A stretch of DNA of 40,766 nucleotides from Candidatus Kapaibacterium sp. (GTDB lineage Bacteria > Bacteroidota > Ignavibacteria > Kapaibacteriales > WFXC01): positions 1-40,766 of the forward strand of contig WFXC01000032.1 of assembly GCA_015490805.1 (NCBI GenBank). The letters run 5' to 3'. The notes beneath the pieces are model-generated. The model was not told the origin of the DNA and searched no databases. It worked only from the letters and a program-made list of their open reading frames with translations. Below are positions 1-7,923 of the stretch, piece after piece (the first letter of the stretch is position 1; every line of letters starts with the position of its first letter). Position numbers and translations under genes: made by a program.

Positions 1-57
1 CATGTGTTAGGCACGCCGCCAGCGTTCGTCCTGAGCCAGGATCAAACTCTCCATCGC
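1..57 (-). rRNA. rrs: 16S ribosomal RNA, 5' end (partial)
   Basis: Read on the minus strand, positions 50-31 are exactly the universal bacterial 27F site (AGAGTTTGATCCTGGCTCAG). It is followed by the conserved GACGAACGCTGGCGGCGTGCC and CTAACACATG segments down to the window edge. By alignment with E. coli numbering the mature 5' end lies about 7 bases before the 27F site, near position 57. Only about 57 bases are inside the window; the rest, and presumably the 23S and 5S genes, lie to the left. The gene follows the chemoreceptor gene on the same strand but has its own promoter (184-215). Confidence 0.97.
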
Positions 58-134
58 AAAAAAACGCTCGCTTTCTTGCCTTTCTGCTTCCTGCCTCTCC
101 CCCAGTTGCCCCCTCCGACAACTGCACCCCGAAA

Positions 135-146
135 TGGAAAAGATCA
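135..146 (-). promoter_or_regulatory. boxA-like element in the rRNA leader (weak)
   Basis: The minus strand reads TGATCTTTTCCA, matching 9 of 12 positions of the classic antitermination boxA TGCTCTTTAACA. It lies about 80 nt before the 16S 5' end and about 35 nt after the predicted transcription start, which suits an rRNA leader. The call rests on a partial match and position only. Confidence 0.3.
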
Positions 147-151
147 TTACC

Positions 152-178
152 GCCTTAACCCCTTTGCCAGGTTAAGGC
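152..178 (-). other. hairpin at the start of the rRNA leader transcript
   Basis: GCCTTAACC and GGTTAAGGC form a perfect 9-bp stem with a 9-nt loop. The stem begins about 6 nt downstream of the -7 element, so the primary rRNA transcript is predicted to begin almost exactly with this hairpin. No T-tract follows, so it does not look like a terminator. A role in 5'-end protection, antitermination or growth-rate control is possible but not shown by the sequence. Confidence 0.55.
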
Positions 179-183
179 ATCCG

Positions 184-215
184 CAAATATACACACTTTT
201 CAACACGCAACCAAA
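184..215 (-). promoter_or_regulatory. rRNA operon promoter, Bacteroidota-type -33/-7
   Basis: On the minus strand TTTG (215-212) is followed after exactly 20 nt by TATATTTG (191-184). This is a perfect fit to the -33 TTTG / -7 TAnnTTTG promoter used by the primary sigma factor of Bacteroidota and relatives. Transcription would start near 178, giving a leader of about 120 nt before 16S. The same two boxes with the same spacing occur at 40036-40067, which strengthens both calls. Confidence 0.85.
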
Positions 216-230
216 GATCCATCAATCTGT

Positions 231-334
231 GCGCAAAAGCGGGAGTGTTAACGAACACCGTATCACCTGTATTGTGTACTTTGCAAAAGCAACCGACCAT
301 CACCCGCTTTTACGCAAAGCAGGCGTGTTAACGA
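231..334. repeat. imperfect direct repeat pair upstream of the rRNA promoter
   Basis: Two copies of a roughly 23-bp sequence, CGCAAA(A)GC(A/G)GG(C/A)GTGTTAACGA, lie at 231-254 and 312-334. They sit about 16 and 97 bp upstream of the -33 box of the rRNA promoter, in the gap after the chemoreceptor stop at 349. GTTAAC is itself palindromic. The position suggests upstream activator sites, but no regulator is identifiable here. Confidence 0.5.
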
Positions 335-348
335 TTAACCCTGAACGG

Positions 349-2202
349 TTATTGTCCCTGCGATTTCTGCGGACGGGCATCTGCCGCTGGTAACCCCTCT
401 CGCCGTACAGACTGTAGCCCCACCGGTGATCCAGAAAGAATGAACTGCGCTGTCTGTCCCTGCAATGCCCCAACCTGCTGCGCAATACGATTGAAGATTG
501 CCAACATATGTTCCACTGATTGCGTGTTATGCTGCGTTGCTTCCGATGCTTGTTCAATTCGTTGACTCATACTCTCAGCGGTTGCACTTAAATCCTCCAC
601 CGCTAAGGATATCTGCTGCACCAGCGAAGAGAGCTTCTCCGAACTCTTCACAATCGATTCCAGTGCGTCATTCGCCCGCCGGGCCAACTGCATCCCTGAT
701 TCTGTCCGCTCCGATGCTTCTACCGATGCCTCTACCGCCGCTTGCGTTGCTGCTTGCACCTCATTGATCATTGCTTCGATGGACTTTGTCGCTTCCTGCG
801 TCCGTTCTGCCAATCGTCGAACTTCGTCAGCGACAACAGCAAAACCCCGTCCAACTTCGCCCGCTCGCGCTGCTTCAATAGCAGCATTCAGCGATAGCAA
901 GCTGGTCTGGTCTGCGATTTCTCGAATGATGGAAATAATTTTACCAATTTCCTGTGCCGACCGACTAAGCTCTTCCATTACCTTCTGAGTCTTAGAGGCA
1001 ATGTGCTGCGCCTGCTCCATTTCCGAAAATGTCGCTGCCACGGCTTCCCGCCCTGCTTTGGCACTGTTCAGCGACTCATGACTTTCCTGAGCAGTCTGAT
1101 CCGCCACCTGTCGCATCGTAGCAAACGTCGTTGTCATCTCGTTCGCGCTGGTCGCTATCTCCACAATGTCGGCGGTGGTTTGCTGCAACGACTCCATTGT
1201 CGTTTGTGCTTCTTGCTCCAGCAACTGTACCTGCTCCGCCATCGTTCCAGATCGCTCCCGAATGGACTGGACAACCTGTGCCAAGGTGTCCAGGGTCGTG
1301 TTCAACATACGTATTAACTGTCCAATGGGATCATCTTTCTGAGCCTCTAAGCGCTGTGTCAGGTCATTCCGCTGCACTGCCTGAAGGAGTTGATTGATCC
1401 GCTCTACCTGCTGCTCCAGATATCGTTGCTGAATGAGCACTTCTTCTCGCGCCTGGTGGGCGGCTGCTTCCGCTTTTTCTATCGACCGTCGCTTTTCCTC
1501 TTCAATCTCACCCAGTAACTTCTGCAAATGCTCGATCATCGAATTGAGCGAATTTCCCAGCTCCTCTAACTGATCACCGGTTGCAACCTGACTGCGCACT
1601 TGGAGATTCCCATCAGCAACTTGTCGCGTGACCTCGACCAACTGATCAATCGGGCGAACGACCATTCGCCGCAGCTGGTAGATCAACAGTCCGAGCACCA
1701 GCACAATGCTCCCGATTGCGATTGGGACACCATCGAGCATTGCTGCCTTCGCCATCTGATTCGCCAGTTCGTGGTGATAGACCAAGACTATCGTCCCAAT
1801 CTTTTCCCCCTGATCCCCCAGCACTTCAAATTGGGCAGTATCCTGCGGCAATTGGCTCAGATCACCGAACAACTGGTAAGCCTGCTTCGCAGAATCAGGC
1901 AACGGTTCCGTAAACATCGAGGATCCTGACGCATCATACACCTGAAGCTCCACGATATTGGGATCCTGCGACAAAATGGTGCGACGCAACTGTTCCAGCG
2001 CTGAGTAGTTGTACGTTAAAATGGGCAGGCGCCCCAATTCCGCCACTATACGCCCCGTTTCCCGAACGAATCGAACTACGGCGTCGCTTGAAGACTGCGA
2101 CACCGTGCGGGAGACCTGGACCAGGATAATCGCTATGCCTATCACCACCAGCAGGCTAATATACACCGCTATCCGCGTCAAACTTTTCCGACGCTCCTTC
2201 AT
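349..2202 (-). CDS. methyl-accepting chemotaxis protein
   Basis: A 617-residue transmembrane chemoreceptor that would regulate the CheA/CheW kinase complex encoded upstream. A first membrane helix spans about residues 11-30, a compact periplasmic domain of roughly 125 residues follows, and a second helix spans 158-177. A HAMP domain follows at about 180-230, with a second HAMP-like segment at about 268-315. The long cytoplasmic coiled coil carries the conserved kinase-contact tip ([20 protein letters not shown] then [20 protein letters not shown]) at about 425-465. There is no C-terminal CheR-docking pentapeptide of the NWETF type. The ATG is preceded by GGGGATAAGCA. The gene lies 65 bp downstream of an orphan periplasmic binding protein, which suggests that protein presents the ligand. 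The receptor class is certain; the ligand is not known. Confidence 0.95.
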   Translation of the reverse strand: MKERRKSLTRIAVYISLLVVIGIAIILVQVSRTVSQSSSDAVVRFVRETGRIVAELGRLPILTYNYSALEQLRRTILSQDPNIVELQVYDASGSSMFTEPLPDSAKQAYQLFGDLSQLPQDTAQFEVLGDQGEKIGTIVLVYHHELANQMAKAAMLDGVPIAIGSIVLVLGLLIYQLRRMVVRPIDQLVEVTRQVADGNLQVRSQVATGDQLEELGNSLNSMIEHLQKLLGEIEEEKRRSIEKAEAAAHQAREEVLIQQRYLEQQVERINQLLQAVQRNDLTQRLEAQKDDPIGQLIRMLNTTLDTLAQVVQSIRERSGTMAEQVQLLEQEAQTTMESLQQTTADIVEIATSANEMTTTFATMRQVADQTAQESHESLNSAKAGREAVAATFSEMEQAQHIASKTQKVMEELSRSAQEIGKIISIIREIADQTSLLSLNAAIEAARAGEVGRGFAVVADEVRRLAERTQEATKSIEAMINEVQAATQAAVEASVEASERTESGMQLARRANDALESIVKSSEKLSSLVQQISLAVEDLSATAESMSQRIEQASEATQHNTQSVEHMLAIFNRIAQQVGALQGQTAQFILSGSPVGLQSVRREGLPAADARPQKSQGQ

Positions 2203-2267
2203 TGCTTATCCCCTGTTTTGTTTATCACGTTTGCTCAAAAAGGCGTCCCCGCCGGAAGCTTTGTTCT

Positions 2268-3431
2268 CTACCGTGGTACCGACTTCCACGACTTCAGCAA
2301 CTGATATTTGCCGTTCTGCACGATCGTTGGATATACCTTGTCAGAGGCTTGATGGTCATTGGGTGAAAAGCCCAACTTATATCCCAGACCAATGTCAAAA
2401 CTGCGCATGGACTCCAAGGTTTTCACTAATCTTTCTCGCGTCAGTTCCTTGCCACACTGCTGCAACGCTTCGCAGAAAATCTTCGCGGCAATGTACCCTT
2501 CCAGAGACACAAAGTCCGGCTTGTACCCTTTGCGTTTCATATCCTTCAAGTACTCTCGAACCAATGCCACTCGCTGATCCGTTGGCGGCGGTACTACCTG
2601 CGTAACAACTTCTCCTTCGCCTTTAGGTCCCAACAACGCTGCTAATTTATCCGGACCAACAAACGACACATTCAGAAAAATCGGATCATACCCCTGTTGC
2701 TTACACTGCTTAATGAACTCCGCACAGGCAGCATACGCTCCACCCATAATGACTGCCTCCGGCTTTTTCGCCAGAAAGGCTTTCACTGCTGCCGAAACAT
2801 TCGTTGTATTCCGTTTATATGTTCCTTCCACCACTGGTTTCAAGCCATACTTCTTCATTGCCGTTAGCGCGCCGGCTTTGATGGTACCACCATAAGCGTC
2901 GGCTTGATAGAAAATCCCGATACTCTTGATTCCCAGCTCTTTGACCAGTCCCCGAACCATTTCTGCGGTTTCCTGGAAATAGGAGGCCCGGTAATTAAAA
3001 ATATACTTGCTCACCGGCTGCCGAAGGGATTTTGCCCCTGTAAAAGGAAAGAGAAAAGGTACTTTCGCTTTCTCAACAATTGGCTTTGCTGCGTTGGAAG
3101 TTGGCGTGCCAACATAACCAATCAGGGCAAACACCTTATCCTTATTGATCAGTTTACGCGTGTTCTGGACGCAGGGAACAGGCTCATAGCGATCATCGTA
3201 CACGATGAGCTTAATTTTCCGCCCGTGAATGCCGCCTTCGCGATTGATCCGGTCAAAATATGCTTCCATTCCCTTACGCATGCTTTGTCCTAAGAATGCC
3301 GCCGGTCCGCTTTGCGCGCTGCTGGTTCCTACTAAGACCTGGGTGTCGGTCACCCCTTGCGCCTTGGAGGAAACTGCTGCTAATAACAACGCTCCAACGA
3401 TAACAACGGAAGAGAGGAACAGTCGTCGCAT
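2268..3431 (-). CDS. periplasmic branched-chain amino acid-type substrate-binding protein
   Basis: An exported ligand-binding protein of the LivJ/Peripla_BP_6 family, 387 residues. The signal peptide is MRRLFLSSVVIVGALLLAAV ending near SSKAQ. The mature part begins with the family pattern VLVGTSSAQSGPAAFLGQSM and continues with GMEAYFDRINREGGIHGRKI and a VFALIGYVGTPTS segment. I start at the ATG at 3431, with GAGG 6 nt upstream; an in-frame TTG 21 nt earlier is less likely. No ABC permease or ATPase lies nearby. The next gene is a chemoreceptor only 65 bp downstream, and an isolated cheB-side gap of 309 bp precedes it, so the two may form one transcript. I infer a role in chemosensing, although ordinary uptake with a distant transporter cannot be excluded. 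Related binding proteins also bind aromatic acids, amides or urea, so the ligand is open. Confidence 0.9.
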   Translation of the reverse strand: MRRLFLSSVVIVGALLLAAVSSKAQGVTDTQVLVGTSSAQSGPAAFLGQSMRKGMEAYFDRINREGGIHGRKIKLIVYDDRYEPVPCVQNTRKLINKDKVFALIGYVGTPTSNAAKPIVEKAKVPFLFPFTGAKSLRQPVSKYIFNYRASYFQETAEMVRGLVKELGIKSIGIFYQADAYGGTIKAGALTAMKKYGLKPVVEGTYKRNTTNVSAAVKAFLAKKPEAVIMGGAYAACAEFIKQCKQQGYDPIFLNVSFVGPDKLAALLGPKGEGEVVTQVVPPPTDQRVALVREYLKDMKRKGYKPDFVSLEGYIAAKIFCEALQQCGKELTRERLVKTLESMRSFDIGLGYKLGFSPNDHQASDKVYPTIVQNGKYQLLKSWKSVPR

Positions 3432-3740
3432 AGCGCCCTCTTTTTTGTTCAACTTTCCCGCAATCCTAAATTACGAAATTTCAGCGATTTGTCCTCCAAA
3501 AAACAGACTGAGCAGTCACGACAAGCTCAATGGCACGCCCTGCTTAGTGGTAGTTCTTAACAGGGACAACCTCGTCCAATGCTAGGTACCCCCAGAGCAA
3601 GTACCTACTGGAGATAATCTTCCTTCTTCTCTATCGAGCAAGCGCTCCCTCCTGATCCACTATTAGCTCAGCACTCAGTTTTCGATTTCCCAAACCCCCT
3701 GGGGGTTGGACACCCACCTGATCCACTATTAGCTCAGCAC
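3432..3740. other. intergenic region between cheB and the binding-protein gene
   Basis: About 309 bp without a credible gene. It holds the 66-bp-period direct repeat described separately, a GC-rich palindrome AACCCCC-T-GGGGGTT at 3693-3707 between the repeat copies, and an AT-rich stretch before the binding-protein start. On the minus strand that stretch contains TAATTTAG (one mismatch to TAnnTTTG), but TTTG lies 23 nt away, so a promoter there is only a possibility. The palindrome lacks a T-tract and is a weak terminator candidate for the che operon. Confidence 0.6.
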
Positions 3741-3747
3741 TCAGTTT
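3647..3747. repeat. direct repeat with 66-bp period over the cheB 3' end
   Basis: Positions 3651-3681 and 3717-3747 are identical over 31 bp. Including one mismatch, the match extends leftwards to 3647 and 3713 (35 bp). The right copy overlaps the last codons and stop of cheB (stop at 3743-3741); the left copy lies downstream. The spacer holds the palindrome at 3693-3707. The same 66-bp period recurs in an unrelated sequence at 11610-11707. Confidence 0.9.
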
Positions 3748-4841
3748 GCCGGTTGCGACACAAGATCTACCAACGTTTCAGCGATTTTTTCCAGCGGCAG
3801 GACATAGTCAGCAATCCCGGCTTCGACCACAGCCCGCGGCATACCATATACGACACACGTTCTTTCATCCTGGGCAATAACGATTCCACCCTGTCGATGG
3901 AGTTCAATAAAAGCTTCTTTCCCATCACTCCCCATTCCAGTCATCATCACCCCAATGATCGCACCACCGAACACTTTTAGAGCCGAAAAGGTTGTAACAT
4001 TAACCGACGGCTTAAAAATTTCTCTTTTTTCAGACTCTACGTGATCTACAACGGCTACGGTAGCAGTATGACCTCGATTTGGGCGCAAAAGCATTTGCCG
4101 CCCGCCGGGCGCAATGTAGACGGTAGCAGGGCGTAACTCATCTCCCTCGGCTGCTTCCTTGACCGTCACCTGTGATAAGGTATTCAAACGATCTGCTAAG
4201 GATTTAGTAAACTGCGGTGGCATATGTTGCACGACCACAACTGGCAGGGGGAAATCTCCAGGGAGCATTGGAATAACCTGTTGCAATGAAAGTGGACCAC
4301 CGGTGGAAATCCCAATGATCACCACTTTGGGATGGTGCTTTCGACGCCCCCGGGAAGGCTTAGGCTTAACTGGAATCGCTTTGTAATCGCCTATCCTTGC
4401 AGGGCGACGAAAGGGCCGAACTCGCTGGAAACGCTCCTTGTGGGTTCCCACAACGTGAATTTTCTCCACCAGCGTCTTCCGAAACTCATCCACTGTTCCC
4501 GAACCGATCAAAGACGCAGGCTTGGGAATGAAGTCTGCCGCTCCTTTTTCCAGTGCCTCAATTGTTGCCTCTGCTCCCTCTTGCGTCAGGGAGCTCACCA
4601 TAATAACGGCTGCTTTTGAGACTTGCAAAATTTCCGACAGCGCTTCCAGCCCGCTTTTTCGCGGCATCTCGACATCCAGCGTCACAACGTCCGGCTGCAA
4701 CTGTGCCGCTTTTTGAATTGCGTCTTCTCCATCACGCGCAACACCAACAACCTCAATCCGGGGATCTTTTTCCAGCGTTTGTCGGATAAAGGCTCGCACA
4801 AAGGCAGAATCGTCTACAATTAAAACCCGAATTTTTTCCAT
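3741..4841 (-). CDS. cheB: chemotaxis protein-glutamate methylesterase/glutaminase CheB
   Basis: A 366-residue two-domain response regulator that removes methyl groups from chemoreceptor glutamates, and can deamidate glutamines, for adaptation. The receiver domain (1-120) has the acidic pair D10/D11, the phospho-acceptor D56 in TLDVEMPRKSG and K107 in IPKP. A basic linker of about 45 residues leads to the methylesterase domain. There the catalytic triad is visible: S179 in IGISTGGP, H206 in VVQHMPPQFT and D306 in GMGSDG. Length is normal for the family. The start lies 4 bp after the cheA stop, so it is the last gene of the cheW-cheR-cheY-cheZ-cheA-cheB operon and is probably translationally coupled to cheA. 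Its 3' end lies inside a direct repeat. Confidence 0.97.
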   Translation of the reverse strand: MEKIRVLIVDDSAFVRAFIRQTLEKDPRIEVVGVARDGEDAIQKAAQLQPDVVTLDVEMPRKSGLEALSEILQVSKAAVIMVSSLTQEGAEATIEALEKGAADFIPKPASLIGSGTVDEFRKTLVEKIHVVGTHKERFQRVRPFRRPARIGDYKAIPVKPKPSRGRRKHHPKVVIIGISTGGPLSLQQVIPMLPGDFPLPVVVVQHMPPQFTKSLADRLNTLSQVTVKEAAEGDELRPATVYIAPGGRQMLLRPNRGHTATVAVVDHVESEKREIFKPSVNVTTFSALKVFGGAIIGVMMTGMGSDGKEAFIELHRQGGIVIAQDERTCVVYGMPRAVVEAGIADYVLPLEKIAETLVDLVSQPAN

Positions 4842-4845
4842 TGAT

Positions 4846-6834
4846 CTACGATGCTGTCGCTACATTACTCCCACGTAGTAACCGTGCCCGCTGAGCATTG
4901 CGGATCAGCTCGATAACATCAATAATCAAAATCACCCGTCCATCACCCAGAATCGTCGAGCCGGCGATGCCCGGAATTTGTTTGAGGAAGTCTCCTAAGG
5001 ATTTGATCACAATTTCTTTCTGTCCCAATAGCTCATCGACGACCAAACCAATCCGATGCTCGGCAAATCCAACAACGCACACGTAGCGATCTTCCAAGTC
5101 TTCTCGGATCGTCGGTGTGTTCAGCATTTGATCCATTCGAACCAGTTGGATAATATCATCCCGAATGCAGATGACTTCCTGCTGATTAACCGTGTAAATT
5201 TCGTAGTCATTCGTGCTCACGACCTCGATCACGGAACTCAGAGGGATGGTATACACCTCACCCTGCACCTCTACCAGCAATCCCTGGATAATAGCTAAGG
5301 TCAGCGGCAGTTTAATGGTAAACGTTGTTCCCTCACCCGGTTTTGAGTCGACCTCGATAATCCCTTTCAGCTTTTCAATATTGGTACGAACTACGTCCAT
5401 TCCCACACCACGACCGGAAACACTGGTCACTTTGTCAGCCGTACTAAAGCCTGGCAGAAAGATCAGGTTGTAGATCTCTTTATCACCCAACTGCGCAGCA
5501 ACTTCGGGCGAAATCAGTCCTTTTTCCAGCGCCTTCTGCTTGATCTTTTCGGCGTTCAATCCTCGTCCATCATCCCGGATCCGAATAACAATGTGATTTT
5601 CCTGATGCTCTGCTTCCAGCCAAATCGTTCCGTAGCGCGGTTTCCCCGCCTGAATGCGTTCTTCCGGAGACTCAATCCCGTGATCACAAGAGTTACGGAT
5701 CATATGGACCAGCGGATCCACCAGCTCCTCAATGATGCTTCGGTCTAATTCCGTCTCCTCTCCCTTCAGCACTACCTTGATTTCCTTCCCAAATTCCCGC
5801 GCCAGATCTCGCACAATCCGCGGCGCCCGCTGGAACAACTTCGCAATGGGCACCATCCGGGTCTTCATAATTGCCGACTGGAGTTCGGTCGTGATAAAAT
5901 TGATCTGCGCCATTGTTTCCTGCAGCTTCTTGATGAGCTCGTGTCCCCGGAATTCCTGAACCAGTGACTCCGTGATCTGCGTCAGCCGATTTCGTCCCAA
6001 CACCAGCTCTCCCGAAAGGTCCATCAGCGCTTCCAGGCGACGGACATCAACCCGAATGGTGTTATCTGCCATCCCCCGGAGGCTGGCACTCAGTTTCTTC
6101 GTTGACACTGCTGGCTGCGATGGCGCCGCCTTTGGTTTCGCTGGCGGTGTGGTTTTGACCGTTTCTTTACTGGCAGCTTCCGCTTGCCCACTTGCTGAAG
6201 CTGCTTCCTCAGGAGTTGGTGAAGACTCCTTTGATTCGCTTACCTCCGAGGGATCTTGTTCCTTTTTCGCGAATTCTTCATTAATTTCCTCGAATGCTTT
6301 GTCCAGCAATGCATATTCTTCGGGAGTAAAATCATCGGTAGCCCGCTTACCAAACTGGGGATCAGAGAGTACCTTGTCCAGCACCCGCTCCTGGTCCCCA
6401 GACACCGCAGCCGTTTCTGCCGACGATTCAGACTGCGCTGGGGCTTCCGCCTGCTGCTGCCGCAAGCGCCGAAGTGTTTCTACAAGTCCTTGATAATCAA
6501 TCCCTCCATCATTTCCTTGCGTCGCCACTTGTTCTACCATTTCTGTTAGCACCTGGTGAACATCCAGCAAAGCGTCGATGATTTCAGGGGTCACTTCCAA
6601 TTCCCCTTTACGCAATTTATTGAGCAGATCTTCCGCTTCGTGGGTCAAACTGGAAATATTCTCAAACCCCATAAAACCAGCAGTTCCCTTGATCGTATGA
6701 AATCCCCGGAAAATGGCATTGAGGGTATCACCATCCGGGTTGGTTTCCAGACTCATAATTTCCTGATCCAGCGTCTCGAGAATTTCTCGGGTCTCGACCA
6801 GGAAACTCTCCAACAGTTCTTTCATCTCATCCAT
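4846..6834 (-). CDS. cheA: chemotaxis histidine kinase CheA
   Basis: A 662-residue cytoplasmic sensor kinase that phosphorylates CheY and CheB under receptor control. The Hpt domain P1 has the phospho-acceptor H46 in GFHTIKGTAGF. Residues about 125-250 are a low-complexity Glu/Ala/Ser/Pro-rich linker in which I see no recognisable P2 (CheY/CheB-docking) domain. The dimerisation domain follows at about 255-320. The ATPase domain has the N box around N381 (MIRNSCDHGIE), the G1 box DDGRGLN at 421-427, GRGVGMDVV at about 474-482 and GEGTTFTIKLPL at 500-511. A CheW-like P5 domain runs from about 515 to 650. There is no fused receiver. The ATG has AAGGG 8 nt upstream. It lies between cheZ (48-bp gap) and cheB (4-bp gap). 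Confidence 0.97.
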   Translation of the reverse strand: MDEMKELLESFLVETREILETLDQEIMSLETNPDGDTLNAIFRGFHTIKGTAGFMGFENISSLTHEAEDLLNKLRKGELEVTPEIIDALLDVHQVLTEMVEQVATQGNDGGIDYQGLVETLRRLRQQQAEAPAQSESSAETAAVSGDQERVLDKVLSDPQFGKRATDDFTPEEYALLDKAFEEINEEFAKKEQDPSEVSESKESSPTPEEAASASGQAEAASKETVKTTPPAKPKAAPSQPAVSTKKLSASLRGMADNTIRVDVRRLEALMDLSGELVLGRNRLTQITESLVQEFRGHELIKKLQETMAQINFITTELQSAIMKTRMVPIAKLFQRAPRIVRDLAREFGKEIKVVLKGEETELDRSIIEELVDPLVHMIRNSCDHGIESPEERIQAGKPRYGTIWLEAEHQENHIVIRIRDDGRGLNAEKIKQKALEKGLISPEVAAQLGDKEIYNLIFLPGFSTADKVTSVSGRGVGMDVVRTNIEKLKGIIEVDSKPGEGTTFTIKLPLTLAIIQGLLVEVQGEVYTIPLSSVIEVVSTNDYEIYTVNQQEVICIRDDIIQLVRMDQMLNTPTIREDLEDRYVCVVGFAEHRIGLVVDELLGQKEIVIKSLGDFLKQIPGIAGSTILGDGRVILIIDVIELIRNAQRARLLRGSNVATAS

Positions 6835-6882
6835 TGCTGGCGCCCTTTTCTATTCGACTCAAATGTTCGTCTTTACGATCAA

Positions 6883-7911
6883 CTAATCGAACAAAGCGTT
6901 AATGTCATCCTGCGCTATCGGCTTTTTTGCATCATCTTCTTGAGATGAAGATTCTGATCCTGGTTGTTCACCTGTTGGCGGTGCTTCTGATGTCTGACCT
7001 TCTGTGGATTGCACGGATGCTTCTTGTACCTGATCGGATTCAGTTCCAGATGAAGCTTCTTCTTCCGATTCAGCAGCAGTAGTTTCAGACAGTCCACCAC
7101 TCTCAAACTGCTCCATCAGCTCTTCAACCATTTGCTGCCGATGCTCTCCTCCTTCCTCCAACCCCACAATAGCTTCTTCATCGAATGCAATCTCCCGGTG
7201 CAGTTTTGTAACTTTTGCCTTCTCAGTTGGCTGTTTGTCAGGCTTCTGCCGAATTTCCACCTCCAAATCATCCAGCAGTCTATCAAAACCCCGTGTATAG
7301 AAGCGCTCTACGATGCTTCGCAACTGCTGTTGCGTTTCTTCGATCAAGTGATTGACTGCCGCCAATTGCTGTGCTGTGATATCCTGTACCTGCAGTGTCA
7401 TCATAATCTGAGTTGCATCATTACTGATGCTTTCCATTAAGTTCGCTGCTTCCTCCGTTGCTTTCTGCACTTGGGTATGTATATCCATCCGCTGCAATAC
7501 CGCTTTGATTTCCCGCAGTTCGTCTGCTGCTGGATTCCCCTCATCGATTAACCGCTGGACTCGGTAAATAACCTGCTTCCGACTGGCTTCTTGCCGATCG
7601 ATGAGTGCCTGAATTTCCCGTGCATTTGCCTGAATGACCGAAGCCTTGTATGTTATGCCTTCCAGCGTATTCAAAATCTCCGTTGTCGCCATTTCTGTAG
7701 CTTTCGTTACCTGCTCCAATTGCTTCGAGGCGTTGGGAATATTCCGCAAATTTTCTTCAATAGAACGGCTGATCTTTGCTAACTGCGGCGTGAGCTCCTG
7801 AATAAAGATGAAAATCTCTTCTAAAAACGGAATAACTCGCTGTCCTAGAACAAAAAGAGCTCGCAGCTCCTCTGTCTTTTTGAGCAACGATACAATATCC
7901 AACTCCTTCAT
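6883..7911 (-). CDS. cheZ: CheZ-type CheY-phosphate phosphatase
   Basis: A 342-residue, largely helical protein. Residues about 40-200 form long helices. The segment LQVQDITAQQLAAVNHLIEE contains D177-I-T-A-Q181, equivalent to the D143-xxx-Q147 catalytic motif of E. coli CheZ (QDLTGQ), which places water for CheY-P hydrolysis. A Ser/Glu-rich, probably disordered stretch (about 270-330) leads to the extreme C-terminus IAQDDINALFD. That tail resembles the CheY-P-binding peptides at the CheZ C-terminus and the FliM N-terminus (SQxEIDALL type). It sits 12 bp after cheY and before cheA, the expected context. GGAGGGAG precedes the ATG. It is longer than E. coli CheZ (214 residues) because of the N-terminal helices and the acidic linker. 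The catalytic motif and tail together make the call good. Confidence 0.85.
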   Translation of the reverse strand: MKELDIVSLLKKTEELRALFVLGQRVIPFLEEIFIFIQELTPQLAKISRSIEENLRNIPNASKQLEQVTKATEMATTEILNTLEGITYKASVIQANAREIQALIDRQEASRKQVIYRVQRLIDEGNPAADELREIKAVLQRMDIHTQVQKATEEAANLMESISNDATQIMMTLQVQDITAQQLAAVNHLIEETQQQLRSIVERFYTRGFDRLLDDLEVEIRQKPDKQPTEKAKVTKLHREIAFDEEAIVGLEEGGEHRQQMVEELMEQFESGGLSETTAAESEEEASSGTESDQVQEASVQSTEGQTSEAPPTGEQPGSESSSQEDDAKKPIAQDDINALFD

Positions 7912-7923
7912 GGCTACTCCCTC

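Noticed and set aside
3693..3707. GC palindrome as a rho-independent terminator of the che operon
   Set aside because: It has almost no loop and no T-tract on either strand.
3647..3747. Possible minimal CRISPR (repeat-spacer-repeat with 31-35 bp parts), also at 11610-11707
   Set aside because: Each locus has only two copies, the two repeats are unrelated, both overlap coding sequence, and no cas gene is present.
5972..6493. 173-codon plus-strand Ser-rich open frame
   Set aside because: Antisense to the low-complexity linker of cheA; its Ser richness is the reverse reading of Ala/Glu codons.
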